DNA of 64,000 bases from Dicaeum eximium (lineage: Eukaryota > Chordata > Aves > Passeriformes > Dicaeidae). The stretch is taken from the NCBI GenBank assembly GCA_013396995.1, contig VWZP01004511.1, forward strand, positions 238,150 through 302,149. The letters run 5' to 3'. This document shows, piece after piece, positions 21,880 through 32,955 of the stretch (the stretch's first letter is position 1; every line of letters begins with the position of its first letter). A program made the translations under genes and the position numbers. The notes under the pieces were generated by a model. It was not told where the DNA came from. It ran no database searches and worked only from the letters and a program-made list of their open reading frames with translations.

Positions 21880-22145
21880 CACAAAATGCCAGGAACCCCC
21901 CGGCAGTGGGGTCCCCTCGGTGCCCCCGGACAATGCCCTGCGCTGGGGGTGAGCAGTGCGTCCCCGCCGCTCTCGCAGGGTGCAGAGGGTGACAAACGTC
22001 CCCATCGCCGTCTGGGGAGCCGAGGAGCGCCCGGACCCACGCGGGAGAGCAGAGGGAGCGGGATTCGCATCTGCCCAGGCGCCCGAGGTGCGCGCAGCCC
22101 CAAGCCCGACTCAGCGGGGCTCCCACCTCACGCTCCCTCCCTCCC
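21880..22145. promoter_or_regulatory. CpG island
   Basis: About 25 CpGs can be counted in roughly 240 bases (21901-22140), with words such as 'gtccccgccgctctcgc' and 'ggtgcgcgcagcc'. It is followed by a (TCC)n tract and further CpGs to about 22450. A promoter is possible. No exon or start codon can be assigned. Confidence 0.55.
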
Positions 22146-22250
22146 TCTGGAATTGTGCCTCGCTTTCCCACCCTGCTTTCCGCCCTCACTGACTTCCCAC
22201 CCCCTCCCACGCCAGCCAACTCCCGGGGCTGCATCCCGGCAGGAGCATCA

Positions 22251-22308
22251 TCCTCCTCCTCCTCCTCCTCCTCCTCCTCCTCCTCCTCTTTCCCCCCCCC
22301 GCCCCAGC
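22251..22308. repeat. (TCC)n microsatellite and adjoining C run
   Basis: About twelve TCC units at 22251-22288 pass into a run of ten Cs and 'gccccagcc'. All-pyrimidine on this strand; on the other strand it would give Glu, Arg or Gly runs in open frames, which are artefacts of the repeat. Confidence 0.95.
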
Positions 22309-24499
22309 CGTGGCAGCTCCCACCCCGCTACCAGGAAAGCGCAGAGTGCTGGGATCCCTGCCAGAGCCCGGCTCCTGCGCTTCAGCTTCCAGCCAAATGC
22401 CAGGAACGTGATCTCCGGAGCCTGCCAGGTGACAGGAGGGACGTTCTGCAGCGCTGGCGCTGGGCTGCCTCAGGTGGGCCACGCTGGGCCCCCTCGCTTT
22501 GGGGTGCTCACATCGTAGGCTGAGCACTTCCCCCTGCCCCTGCCCCATCCAAAACCCTCTGGAGCCTCCCCGAGCACCAGAGCCGCTCACAAAAACACCT
22601 GTGGTGGGCACCTGCAGGGCGGGGGTGCACAGGGAAGCTCTGGGGGAGTGGGGAGGACCCCGCAGAGTCTGAGGGGAGCTGATTTCCGCCAAACCAGGAG
22701 AGTCTCCTGCTCCTTCCCTGGGCAAACCGAGGTGGAAAATCACCAAGGAACACCCAGGGCGTGGGTGATGAGGCTGGGTGCACCCAGACCCCATCCCCAC
22801 ATTCTCACTGCCCCCGTTCTCCCTGCCGTGAGCCCAGGGAAGCCTTCGGGAGCTGGAGGCTGTGCCCACGTGCCCGAGGGAGCCGTGGGACACCTGGAAG
22901 GTGGATCCATGGAAGAGGCAGATGCAGGAAGGAAGCAGAGGATCAGTGCCCACCAGGCCCTCAGACTCTGTGGTGGAAACCTTCACCCAAGGGGTTTTCT
23001 TCCAGTTTTTTCCATTTTTCTCACCATTCCTTGTGTTATTCCCGCATCCCAGCACTGACCACTGCCCCTTCAGGGATTGCAGATTCCCTGTGACCTGCTC
23101 AAAGCACCCCTGGGCACAGCCCTCTGTGCCCTCTGTGCTCCTGCTCTGTGGCAGTGCCATGCCAGCCACAGGGACCTTTGGGTGATGTCCCCTCCTCACC
23201 CTGTCACCGGCATCCCCATCAGCCAGCACTGTGAGGCCGTGGGACCCTGTCACCCACCAGCTGGGGAGGGATGGTCCCTGGGCATGGATCATCCCTGGGT
23301 GCTCCTGGCACTGGATGCCCTCTCCAACACGGCATTCTTGTGTCAGAAAGCACCACAAAAGCAGGGGAAATTCTGCAAAATGTCCTGTTTTCAAAAATGA
23401 CACTGCAAGAGGCAAGGGACATGAAGTTAAGTCTCTGCTTTCAAACCCCCTTCCTCCCACCAGGAATAGGGAAATGAGGGAAGCACAGGGAATTCTGGTG
23501 TGACCCTTGCTCGTGGCACACTAAGGAGAGGCACTGAAAGCTGGCACACCTGGCTGGCAGTACCCCAAAAGGCTGTGCCATCCCTCCCGAGGCCAGAGGA
23601 GACCAAATCCTGCCCTGTGGCCACCCCTTGGGTACAACCTGGGTGACCACACTGCTGCTGCCAGGAGCTGGTGACTCTGCCTTGGTGCTCCCCAGGTGCT
23701 GGGACCTGTTTATTGCCAGAGCTGTGTCACCCTCTGCCTGCTGAAGGACACAAAGGCCACCTGATCCCCACGGCACGTGGCCCCTGATCTTTGTCACTCC
23801 TGGGCAGCAGAGCTGGAGCTGCCTGGGGTAAGAGCAGCACCCTCTGAGTTCCCTGAGGATTTGTCCTGGCTGTGCCATGCTGTGTGAGAAGGGATGGCAC
23901 CTGCAGCGTTCCCGGCCACCCCACATGGGTGGGACACATGGGCCCGAGTATTTTTATCCTCCCCAAGTGTGTGTGAGTCACTCATTTGTCTCTCCTCCAC
24001 ATCAATCCGTTCCAGCACAGTGCCAGCTCAGAGGGAGCGAGCAGGGGAAAGGGATTTCAAACCCAGCTCTCCTCACAGGCTGGAGGAGGGGGCAGGATGG
24101 GAACCATCCCTGCTCAGCCCCCAACCCACCCAGCCCTCCATCTGCTGCAATCCCCAGCTCAACCCCAGAGCTGCAAACCTCCTCTCTCCCAGCGTGGTCA
24201 GTCCCAGAACTGCCTGCTCCTCTCCCAAAGAATTGGTTGGGAATGGGCTGGCACTCGGCAGGAGCCAGGCACCAACACATGGCCAGGAAAGACCTGATGT
24301 CCCAGTTTTCTGAAGGTCTGAATGTGGCCATACCCAAAGCAACGATTGTACATTTCCTTTGTAAAGAAAATTTCCCTGGATGCAAATTCTCATTCTGCAA
24401 ATGCCTGTGGCTGCTACATGGGAGCTGGGGGTGCACTGCCCTTGGATCCACCCATGGAACAGCTGACAGGATAAGGGGAATGGCTGCAAAGTGACAGAG
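22309..24499. other. Long unannotated stretch
   Basis: No gene or CR1 recognised in about 2.2 kb. The first 150 bases are still CpG-rich. A T-rich patch lies near 22996-23042 and a less GC-rich patch near 24290-24400 ('gcaacgattgtacatttcct', 'gcaaattctcattctgc'), the latter a weak candidate regulatory element. The 424-codon minus frame has no domain. Confidence 0.38.
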
Positions 24500-24733
24500 A
24501 GTAGGTTTGGATGGGATATTGGGCAAAAATTCCTCCCCGGGAGGGTGGGGAGGCCCTGGCACAGGGGGCCCAGAGAAGCTGTGGCTGCCTCTGGATCCCT
24601 GGCAGTGTCCAAGGCCAGGCTGGACGGGGCTTGGAGCAGTCTGGGACAGTGGGAGGTGTCCCTGCCATGGCAGGGGGTGGGACGAGACCATCTTTAAGTT
24701 CCCTTCCAATCCAAACCATTCCATGATTCCACG
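24500..24733 (+). mobile_element. CR1 LINE 3' fragment
   Basis: 'gtttggatgggatattgggcaaaaattcctcc', 'gcccagagaagctgtggctgcc', 'ccaaggccaggctggacggggcttggagcag', 'cctgccatggcagggggtgg' and 'ccattccatgattcc' give an almost standard 235-bp CR1 end. The same subfamily as the 19400 and 62460 copies. Confidence 0.95.
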
Positions 24734-25744
24734 ACTGCCACCGCCAGGCAAGGTCAGCTCTGGGTCTGAAGGGGCAGAAGAGGGACCTGAGCAAAGGGCT
24801 CTGTCCATCTGAGCTGGGAAGGATGGATGTGACTCTGGGATCTCGGAGCAGAGGGGGGCTGCTCTCCTCCCTGCAGCCCCCCGAGCTCTGCAGCTTTGGC
24901 CAGGGAGCCTCGGCCATGAGGGGCTGCAGGATGAGGGACCCCCTGCACCCCCTGGCTCCGTTCTCCAGTGGGGCTTTGCCAGGAATGGATCCAAGTCCTC
25001 GTGGCTGGATCAGTCAGGGAGCTGGGCTGGGCTGCAGCACAGTGGGGAAAGCAGATACATGGGATGAGCACTGGGATGTGGGAGCCTGGCAAGTGTCCCT
25101 GGCACTGCCACCACCGTGCAGGGCTGCTGCCACTGCCCCCAGCTCTGGAGCAACCAGAGACCCAGGGCTGAAGGCTCCAGCTGCTGGTCCTTGGCAATTC
25201 CAGCCCCTAACCTTGGGTGGGATTTGCAGTTTTAGCTTCACTCCTGCACTGCAGAGGTGAGGGCTGTTCCCTTGCTCCTGCTCCCAGCCGAGCTCCAGCA
25301 GTTCCTACCCCAGAGTGGTGCTCCAGAGAGGGAGCTGGTGGCCTTGGGGACACTTGGGAGCGGGGGAGTGACAGGACAACCCCATCCTCACCTGGGGCCA
25401 TCCAGGATCTGCTGTGCTGGCACCTCCTGTCCCCCCAGCATGGTGCCGTGAGGGGCCAGGGTGGCACAGAGGGTCCCAGACCCAGGAGCTGCAGGTCCAT
25501 GTGTCAAGGATGGGAGGTCCCTGCTGGCTGTGGGGACTTGGGGACAGCTCATGATGTCATTTTTCCACATTTCCCTGGTATCCATGATCTTCCCATGTGT
25601 TGCCCCTGCTCCCTGCCTTCTCCACAGGTCTGTGGCCAAGGATGTGCAGGAGTGAGGGAAAGGCTGAGTTGGGAGGATGGGGAAGGTGGGGTCAGGCCAG
25701 GCTTGGGCTCGGCTGGCACCACACGAGGTGTGTTTGTATCCCAC
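24734..25744. other. Unannotated stretch
   Basis: No gene recognised. Unique GC-rich DNA with no repeat seen before the minisatellite. Confidence 0.35.
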
Positions 25745-25990
25745 CGAAGGGGCTGGATCCCACCAGGGGGTTGGATCCCACTGAGGGGGCTGGATCCCAC
25801 TGGGGGGCTGGATCCTGCCAGGAGGGCTGGATCCCATTGAGGGGGCTGGATCCCACCAGAGGGGCTGGATCTCATCGAGGGGGCTGAATCCCACCAGGGG
25901 GCTGGATCCCATCGAGGGGGCTGGATCCTGCCAGGAGGGCTGGATCCCATTGAGGGGGCTGGATCCCACTAGGAGGGCTGAATCCCACAC
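25745..25990. repeat. 18-20 bp minisatellite, about 13 copies
   Basis: Variants of 'gggggctggatcccaccag' repeat through the segment. The ggatcc core is kept in most units and the linker varies (accagg, actgag, attgag, atcgag, tgccagga). Length variation of 18 to 20 bases shifts the frame along the array, so translated Leu-Asp-Pro or Gly-Ile-Gln-Pro runs are not a protein. Confidence 0.92.
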
Positions 25991-26329
25991 CAAGGATTCG
26001 GTGAAGTTGTTTTCTGCAGCTCTGTGTGTGGCCCTGACACCCTGGGCATGGACCCATGAGGGACCAGCAGCCCTCAGAGATGGGAGCACAATTCTGGGGT
26101 GTCTCTGGAGCACGCCAAGCCCTCCAGCCCCACTTTTGGCTCAGTTTGCTGCACGGCACCAGCGAAGCAGCCCCGCATCCCACAGCTCCCCCCACTCCTA
26201 ATCGCCCTAATCCCTTGAAACAAAGCCTTAATCCCGGGGAGCTCAGTGAGGCAGAGCGGGGTTCCTGCACCGTGCCACGGCTAAACAGTGCTCTAATCCT
26301 GGAGCAAACTGCTCTAATCCTGGAGCACG
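25991..26329. other. Spacer with a 21-bp direct duplication
   Basis: ctctaatcctggagca occurs twice at about 26290 and 26311, and 'taatcgccctaatccc'-type words precede it. No gene recognised. Confidence 0.45.
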
Positions 26330-26475
26330 GCTCCCTGCCCCCCGCCCGCCCGCGGCTCTGTAACCGATCGGCACCGGGCCGGGAATGCCGATGGAGCAGG
26401 GCCACCCCCGCTGTCCCCGGGGAGGGCTCAGCACGTCTGGGGGCACCGGACGAGGAGAGCAGGGCTGAGGATGCC
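26330..26475. promoter_or_regulatory. Small CpG-rich segment
   Basis: 'gcccgcccgcggctctgtaaccgatcggcaccgggccggg' and following sequence concentrate CpGs over about 140 bases. Too short for a firm CpG island call. Confidence 0.4.
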
Positions 26476-26529
26476 GTGGGGCTGTGGCTGAGCCCTCTCC
26501 GTGCCGGACAGCTCTTGGCAAGGGCCACG

Positions 26530-26605
26530 CTGGGCTCCTGCCCACGCCGTCAATTGGCTTCAGCAATATTTAAAGCTCCCGTTTAATTTCCAAATGCAGA
26601 GGAGT
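26530..26605. promoter_or_regulatory. Short AT-rich candidate element
   Basis: gtcaattggcttcagcaata, then 'tttaaagctcccgtttaatttccaaatgc': a CCAAT-type word (attgg) and a TAAT core in an abrupt AT-rich patch. Weak evidence. Confidence 0.33.
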
Positions 26606-27294
26606 GGTTTCCACTTGTCTGGCTGGCTGTGAGCATTTCCAGCTCTGCTGGGCTCGGGGAGGGCGGGCAGAGGGCCTGCAGGGGTCACGGCGGGGTCAGG
26701 TGCCCAAAGAGCATCCCTGCTGCCCTCGCCGGGCTGGCTGTGCCCCGCTGGGCCGGGAACCTCCGCGGGGCCGGGAGCTGCAGAGCCCGAGCCGGCCAAG
26801 CCAGCCCTGCCTGGCAGGATGCCCGTGGGGCCATTTCGGCAGATGGGGAGGGCTCTGCAAGCGGGAATCGCCTCCCTCTCCCCGGCAGACCGGAGGAAAA
26901 GGATTCCCCCGAGGCTTTGAGCCCTCCCCTGCCACTGCTCAGCTCATCCTGCAGCACCAGGGAGCACCAGGCGGTGCTGGATCCTGGACCCGCAGTACCC
27001 AGGGCTCCTCATCCTCCCAAACCCCCCTGCAGGGACCTCACCCGCACGAGGCTTCCCGGGGAACGCAGATCCCACCGTGCATGTGCCGCATGCTGCAAAT
27101 TCCCAGCTCAGCATCCTCCCCAGTGCGTCTGTATGTCAGGGATGTGGATCCCAGCTCCCATCCCTCCCAGGCTGCAGGGAAAGTGGTTTTATCTCCCTGG
27201 AACAGCTCCCCTGGGAGCAGTGTCATGGCTCAGGCCGTGCTGTGCTCTGGCCAGGGTGATTCAGTGCCTGCCTGGCTGAAGCTTCTTCCCTCAG
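26606..27294. other. Unannotated GC-rich stretch
   Basis: No gene recognised. CpG-bearing (about 26690-26800). No repeat seen. Confidence 0.35.
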
Positions 27295-27440
27295 AGCCTT
27301 TGAAGCCCGCACACGCCATTAAAACACCGCCTGAAATATTTATTGAGTCAATTTTCAACTCACATAAACTCCGTGCTTACTAAGGGGGAAAAAAAATTAA
27401 ATTCCCTCTTATTTTCCATGAATCCCTGAAATGCAAATCG
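27295..27440. promoter_or_regulatory. Candidate noncoding regulatory element
   Basis: Strongly AT-rich: 'gccattaaaacaccgcctga', 'aatatttattgagtcaattttcaac', a nine-A run, 'ccctcttattttccatgaatccctgaaatgcaaat'. The last word, atgcaaat, is a perfect octamer (POU) site at about 27430-27437. Good candidate for a conserved element; alignment not done. Confidence 0.45.
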
Positions 27441-27764
27441 AGCCGCCGGTGCCAGGTGGGCTGGGTGCCATCCCATCCCTCGGGGTGCAGGACACGCTCT
27501 GCACTCCCAGGCTGCCAGCTCCTGCTCCCCGTGGCCTCGTCGGGCTTTTTCTTGTCCCTGTCCCTGTCCCCATCCCGCTGTCTCCCTGGGTCCCCCTGCT
27601 CCTGGCACAAGGGAGCTCTTGGCTCCCCCCGAGCTCGTGGAGGAGCTGCTGGGTCCCTTTGCTGTGCAAACGCCCCTGCCTGGCTCAGCCCAAGGGTCCC
27701 CGAGCAGCTCCAGCCGGGCAGGAGCCTCTGTGTCCCTGCCAGGAGGGGCAGGGAGGGGGAAGAT
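27441..27764. other. Unannotated spacer
   Basis: GC-rich unique DNA with a short 'tgtccc' triplication near 27553. No gene recognised. Confidence 0.38.
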
Positions 27765-27850
27765 CTGCGATGAAAACGGAGCTGTGGCTGTTGGAATATC
27801 CCCGGCAAGAGAGCCATTAGCGCTAATAACAGAGCAGAGGGCACTTCCCA
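27765..27850. promoter_or_regulatory. Candidate element with 12-bp palindrome ATTAGCGCTAAT
   Basis: attagcgctaat at 27816-27827 is a perfect palindrome: two homeodomain ATTA/TAAT cores around GCGC, followed directly by another taac word. The flanks are less GC-rich than the surroundings. A dimeric homeodomain site is plausible but unproven. Confidence 0.42.
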
Positions 27851-29199
27851 TCCGCAGCCTCGGAACACTTCGCACGGAGCCATCCCCCCAGCTCCTCACC
27901 CCGCAGCGCCGCGGGTGTGGGATGCCAGGGATGCTCCTTCACTGCTCTCCCACCGCCGGAACGGGAGGGAAAAGGGCTGGGATCCATCTCCGTGCCCCAC
28001 AGCTGAGATGGTACTTCACTTGTCCTCTCCTTCGAGGACTTTTTGTCACCTCCAAAAGGTCTCTCAGGGACTCTGGGGTTGGGGATGAGTTGCAGGGTTC
28101 ATCCTACAAAGTCTTGCCTGATCTCCTAGGCATGTGGAAGACAGGGAGCACAGGGACACCTGCCCATCAATGCCATCAGAGCCTGGTAGTGATCAGAATT
28201 TCACCTCTGCCAGTGCCAGGAGATCCAGGGGGAGGGAGAGGGACAGGTAGGGAGCTGCTGTGGTGGGAGCTTCCCCCTCAGTGGGGCAGGAGGATGTGGG
28301 AAGGCTTTCCAGGCACGCCCCACGGCTCTGAAGCTGTAAGAGCACTGCAGCGAGGCTGGGGGAGCGGCTCGAGAGGCTCTGGCGATAAGCAGGAATTAGA
28401 AATGCATTAGGAGCTGCCTCAAAGCCCGCCCCATCGGAGCTGCAGCGGCTGATGTCACAGATGCTCTGTGCTGAGGCAGGAGGAGCAGGCTGGCACAGGG
28501 CTCTGCCTGCCCCGTGTCCCCAAGGCCACCTCACCGAGCCAGGATGGTGCCTCCACCCCGGTCCTGTGTGCCCCAGCAAGTGCCACATCCTGGGGAAGAG
28601 CTGTGTCCCTACAATGCCCAGCTCCTGGCAGCTGCCAGCCCGTTTCCCTGGATGCAGGAATGTGTGGGTGCTCCCGGGATGTCCCTCCTGGGTGCCAAGG
28701 GCAGGTGGGATCTGGTGGGATCACACTGGGTTTGTGCCCTGAGCAGGTCCCTTCTCCTGAGGCAGGAGGAGGGGAGAGATGGGAAAATCCCAAATGCTGC
28801 TGATACCCAGGCCCTCTCACAGGGCCGGGCTGGCTCCCGGGCTGGGTTCCCACCTGCCTTTCCCACATCCAGCCCCTCTCTCCCAGCTGGATCCAGGCGG
28901 GCACTGGCAGAGGATGTGTTCAGCTGGCTCCTGCACCTCTTTGGAACATCCCAGATCCATTTAGGGACGTTCCCCCTCCCTCTTCCGAGCAGGACTTTAA
29001 CCCCAGGTCTATTTTCTAAGCCTTGCCAGGGAAGCCAATCTGCCGTGGGTCCCAGGGGGCCATGCAGAGGCCCAGGCGCAGCGCTGGGATCCCAGCCAAG
29101 GATATTCCCACCGGAAAATCCTGTAAGGGAGAGCTGTCAGCCCCAGGCCCATCCTGCTGATCCCTCCTGCGTGGAGGAGGCACAGGCAGGGTGCGGTGT
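27851..29199. other. Unannotated stretch
   Basis: No gene or CR1 recognised. A small less-GC patch at about 28380-28415 ('ggaattagaaatgcattagg', TTAG/CATTA words) may be a minor regulatory core. Confidence 0.35.
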
Positions 29200-29470
29200 T
29201 GGGGTTCAGGGGTTAACTCCGGGGTGCAGCTCCTGCTGCCAGCCCCAGGGCCGCTTTCCACGCTGTTTATTTTTATCCCGTTCTTGATGGATCGGTGTGC
29301 GGCGTCGATGCTGCCAGAAGATTTCCCCCCCAGTTCCATCACATGGCAATTTAAGGTTAGCCCTGCCTGCCAGAATGAGTCAAAAGCTTTTAAAAAGCCT
29401 ATAAAGCAGGCATCTATCTTGCCCTGGTTTGATTCCACTCCTTTGTTTATGGCTGAGGTCACCGGCTCGT
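29200..29470 (-). pseudogene. Ancient non-LTR retrotransposon RT fossil, distinct from the young CR1s
   Basis: On the - strand, from about 29423 down to 29270, one frame reads GKIDACFIGFLKAFDSFW and then a GGK...IK.GIKIN pattern. This closely follows the motif A region of LINE reverse transcriptases with the family pattern ACF(I/V)DFxKAFDSxWHxGL...GGK...IKxMY...xxKIxN. The first motif A Asp, a catalytic residue, is Gly here. No motif C is found downstream, and similarity ends near 29270. The pattern is unlike the recent CR1s, so it is a separate, much older LINE lineage that I cannot name. The fossil sits in an AT-richer island, and its readable protein pattern after such age suggests the DNA may be retained as a noncoding element. 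Confidence 0.62.
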
Positions 29471-31083
29471 GTCTCAGGGAGGAATCCAGGTCACCGGTGG
29501 CGGTGACGTGGGGCGAGGGAGGCACTCCCTGCCTGGCTCAGACACCTCTGCTCCTGCGTGGAGTCCACGTGATGGGCTCCCCTCTGGATGCTCACACAGC
29601 GCCTGGCACAGACCGAGGGGACAGGCGGGCTGGGAGAGCTGCTGGGAGCAGCAGGGAGGCCCAAAAACGCCTCCCTAGGGAGGAGATTTCTCCTTGAGGG
29701 GCTCACCGCACCTTAGCGAGCCCCCAGCGCTGGCCAGGAAGCCAAGGAAGGATTCCAGGGAGCAGGAGGCTCACCCCAATCAGGATGTCCCGTGGGTGGG
29801 TTTGATGCTGGAGATGCCCAGCTGGCGGGTTTTGGGAGGCACAGGGGGTTTTTGTCCCCAAGGCAGCAGATCTGTGTCTCTGGGCAGATGTTGGCCAGGC
29901 AGCAGCTGGATGCCCCTCCAGCCCAATGGTGGAAGGCACAGGAGGCACAGGGACACCCACGGTGCTCCCAGCCCCGCAGGCAGTGGCTTAGGATCAGCAC
30001 AGCCAAAGCGTATCCCTTAATCCTCCTCCCAGCCTTGCAGTTGCCATGGAGAGCGCCACGGAGCACTTCTTGTCACCCCCTGCCCTGCCTGAGACCCTCC
30101 TCCCAGCCCTCCCACTCGCAAGTTTCCCATTCCAGGTGGAAATCCTGATGGTTCCCCCAGTGCAGCATCTCTGGGAAAGCTTTTCCAGCCTGGCTTTCCC
30201 CTTCCTGCTGGCTGGGACATCCACATCTGTCTGTGCTTGTCCCAAACCTGCCAAAGCCATCCCCACCTCCCTGGTCCCAGACCCCACCTCCTGCCAGGCC
30301 GGCTCGTGTCCCCTCGCTGCCTTTTCCCAGGGATGGGGACCGTGGCCCCTTGGAGAGGGGTGACAGCTGTGGCCACGTGGTCCCAGTGCCAGCCCTGTGG
30401 CGAGGCAGCCAGCCCAGCCCACGGTGGTGCAGAATTCCCAGGTTTTCCATAAATCCCGGTTACACGGCCCGTGCACACCCACCAGGGCATGGGGCATCCC
30501 AGGCTGCTGCTCCCGTCTCCTCCTGCTCACTGCCAGCCCTGCCAAGCCAGGCTGGGCGTTTTGGAGAGTCATTTTTGAGGCAGCTCTTTTGGGGCCGTGG
30601 CTGGCACTGAGCTCGGATGGAGGGACAGCCGCTGGAGTGGGGAAGGAGCAGGCGGATGGTGGGATCCCTTTATCCGGCATTTCTGCTGGTTCCAGGGCAC
30701 CCCAGCTCGCCAGGTGGTCAGGGGAGGGCAGCAGGGAAGGGGAGGGCACCGGGATGCGTCAGGAGGAGAGGACACATGGCCACACGTCACCTCTGTGTCA
30801 CCTCCAGCGACCCCCGGGCTGCGGAGCAGCTCTGCCCGCGCCTGCTCCCAGGGGAGGATGCAGCAAAGCGGTGCCAGCAGCGCTCAGCCCGGCCCGGGAG
30901 GATCAGGAGATGGAGGAGGAGCAGGCAATGTCCCCTGAGGTCTGGGCTAGGCACATGGCCTGCTGGCACCCTCACAGATGGGGCGATGTGGGGGTTTAGG
31001 GTGTGACACGGGGGAGTTGCTGTGACTCCCTCCCAGCCTGGCAGCTCAGGGGGTTGTCTGTGCTCTCATAGGGGTGTGGACCC
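29471..31083. other. Long unannotated stretch
   Basis: No gene recognised in 1.6 kb. A half X-box gttgccatgg lies at 30040-30049. Otherwise unique DNA; open frames up to about 250 codons have no domain. Confidence 0.36.
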
Positions 31084-31237
31084 CAAAATCCTGCCCAGCC
31101 CCATGAATTTGGTCTCTCTTGTCCCACCAAGGGAACAGAGGAAGCCACAGCTGCCCCTGAAATCCAGCCCAGCTTCCAAAATTTCATCTCTCTTTGGCCT
31201 CTCCAAGGAATCAGGGGAAGCCACAGCTGCCCCACAG
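31084..31237. repeat. 77-bp tandem duplication, two diverged copies
   Basis: gaagccacagctgcccc occurs at 31141 and 31218, exactly 77 bases apart. The preceding parts (aaatcctgcccagcccca / aaatccagcccagcttcc, and ggtctctctt / catctctctt) also align at that spacing. The copies differ at roughly one base in five, so this is an older duplication. Confidence 0.7.
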
Positions 31238-32814
31238 AGATGTGATCAAGCCAGCTCTTTCTCCAGGGTGTTTCTGTGCCCTGGAGGTGCCCAACTCCCT
31301 GAGAATGAGCTGATTCTTCCCCTAAATGCCACACAGCTCCCAGCCTGCATCAGCTGGCCGGGATGTAGTGGGCTGAGAAGCTGGTGCTGGAGTGAGCGGA
31401 GCATCCTCCCAGCTCCTGGGAAGCTGCTGCTCTCTGCCCACCTCGGGAGGGACATTCCCATGCTGCAGGTAACCCCAACAAACGGCTCTTGCTCAAAGCT
31501 TTGCAGGATGAGACCTTCTAGGAGGATAAATCCCTCCCCAGGGATGCAGCCGCTGGGGAGCTGTGGTGTGGTGCAAGTGTGGTCACAATTCCAGCTGTTT
31601 GTTGTGCCTCACGGCCTCCGGAGCATCCTGAGCTTGTGTGTGAGGCGCCTGAGTCCCCCTCCCCACACAAGTGGTCCCCAGGGAAAGCAAGTGAGAAATC
31701 ACCGGCCATGAGTTGCTTTTGAAAGAAAATCTACCCAAAATCAGCTCCCAGAAGCCTCTCCAGAGCAGGCAGTGCCAGCCGGAGATGGCCTGGAGCTCAG
31801 AAGGGAACAAGAGCTGCTTCCTGCCCCAGCCCAGCACCAGAAACCAGGCCTGGAGCTCCAGTGGCTTCCTTGTGCCATGGGAAGTGTTGGGCAGCTCTGC
31901 CCACGCCCTGGGGCAGGCTCTGCTCTGACACTGGGATCAGAGGGGGTTTCTGTGCTGGCTCCAGCTGGGCCATGCCGGGTGCCATCCTCCTGCTCCCTGG
32001 ATATTCCAGCTTCCCAATTCCTGCCTGCATATCAGGCTGGATCAGCCCAGGGCTGCCGGCCTCACATGTGGGGATGTGGATTTTCTACCCCCTGCTCCTC
32101 CCTGCAGGGAGCCAGCAGGGCCTGGCTGTCCATCCCACCACAGATGGACAGCTCTGGGCCCTGGAAAAGCACTGGGCTTCTGGAGGGTCCGGTTTGGGCC
32201 AGCACCTGTGATTTTGGGCAACAAAGCAATAACCAGCTGCCTGCACAAGGGCCTTCAGGCCCACCCAGCTGCCTCTCTGTTGGCACACTGGGAACAGCAG
32301 GGTCCATCCTGGGATTCTTCCTTTGACCCCAGCAAAGGGCCGGGTTTTACCTTGTCCCTTTTTCATGATGAGCCACAGGACCCTGAGGAGTCACAGCGGG
32401 GGTCAGGAGTGGCTGGGGTCTTGGCAGGGTGACCCAAACCCTTGTGACAAAAGAGGTGACATGGATGACACCCCTTGCCCTTCTTCTGGAGCCCCCTACT
32501 TCAGGGTGCCCTCCCTAAATGCTCACTGGCCCCTAGCCATGGGCCACAGCCACCCCTGACATCCTTCAAAAATCCCAAATATAGGGATGTGGCTCTTACA
32601 CTTGGCTCCTTGTCACAGTGATCCAGTGATGTTGGCACTGCATCTCTGCTGCTGACAGGTCCCTGCTGCCACCATCACCCGCAGTGTCCCCTCGGTCTCC
32701 GCCGCCCTGGGACCCCCAACAGCCCCATCCTGGCCAGGGGCCCTCCGGAGGGGGCAGGGAGCAGGACTGGCAGGAAGCACCAGGGGCTGGCAGTGCACAC
32801 GTGTCCACCCATTT
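31238..32814. other. Long unannotated stretch
   Basis: No gene or dispersed repeat recognised. Near-balanced composition with no CpG clustering. Confidence 0.36.
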
Positions 32815-32955
32815 GTCTGTAATTAAAAGTTGTGTGTAGAGATTTCCTGTGACACGTCCCGCGAGTCCAGCTGCAGACACGGTGCCGTTGGAAGCAGGAG
32901 ATGCTAATGAGTGCTTGTGCATATTAAATACCTTGTTTACACTTAGACAACAGCC
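32815..32955. promoter_or_regulatory. Candidate enhancer: octamer and FOX motif cluster
   Basis: Within about 140 bases: 'tctgtaattaaaag' (homeodomain), atgctaat at 32901-32908 (octamer-like), tgcatatt at 32918-32925 (POU-like) and tgtttac at 32934-32940 (FOX core). AT-rich with a GC flank. One of the better regulatory candidates in the window. Confidence 0.45.

Noticed and set aside
22186..23460. 424-codon open frame on the - strand
   Set aside because: It ends in an Arg-rich run produced by the (TCC)n microsatellite and has no recognisable domain.
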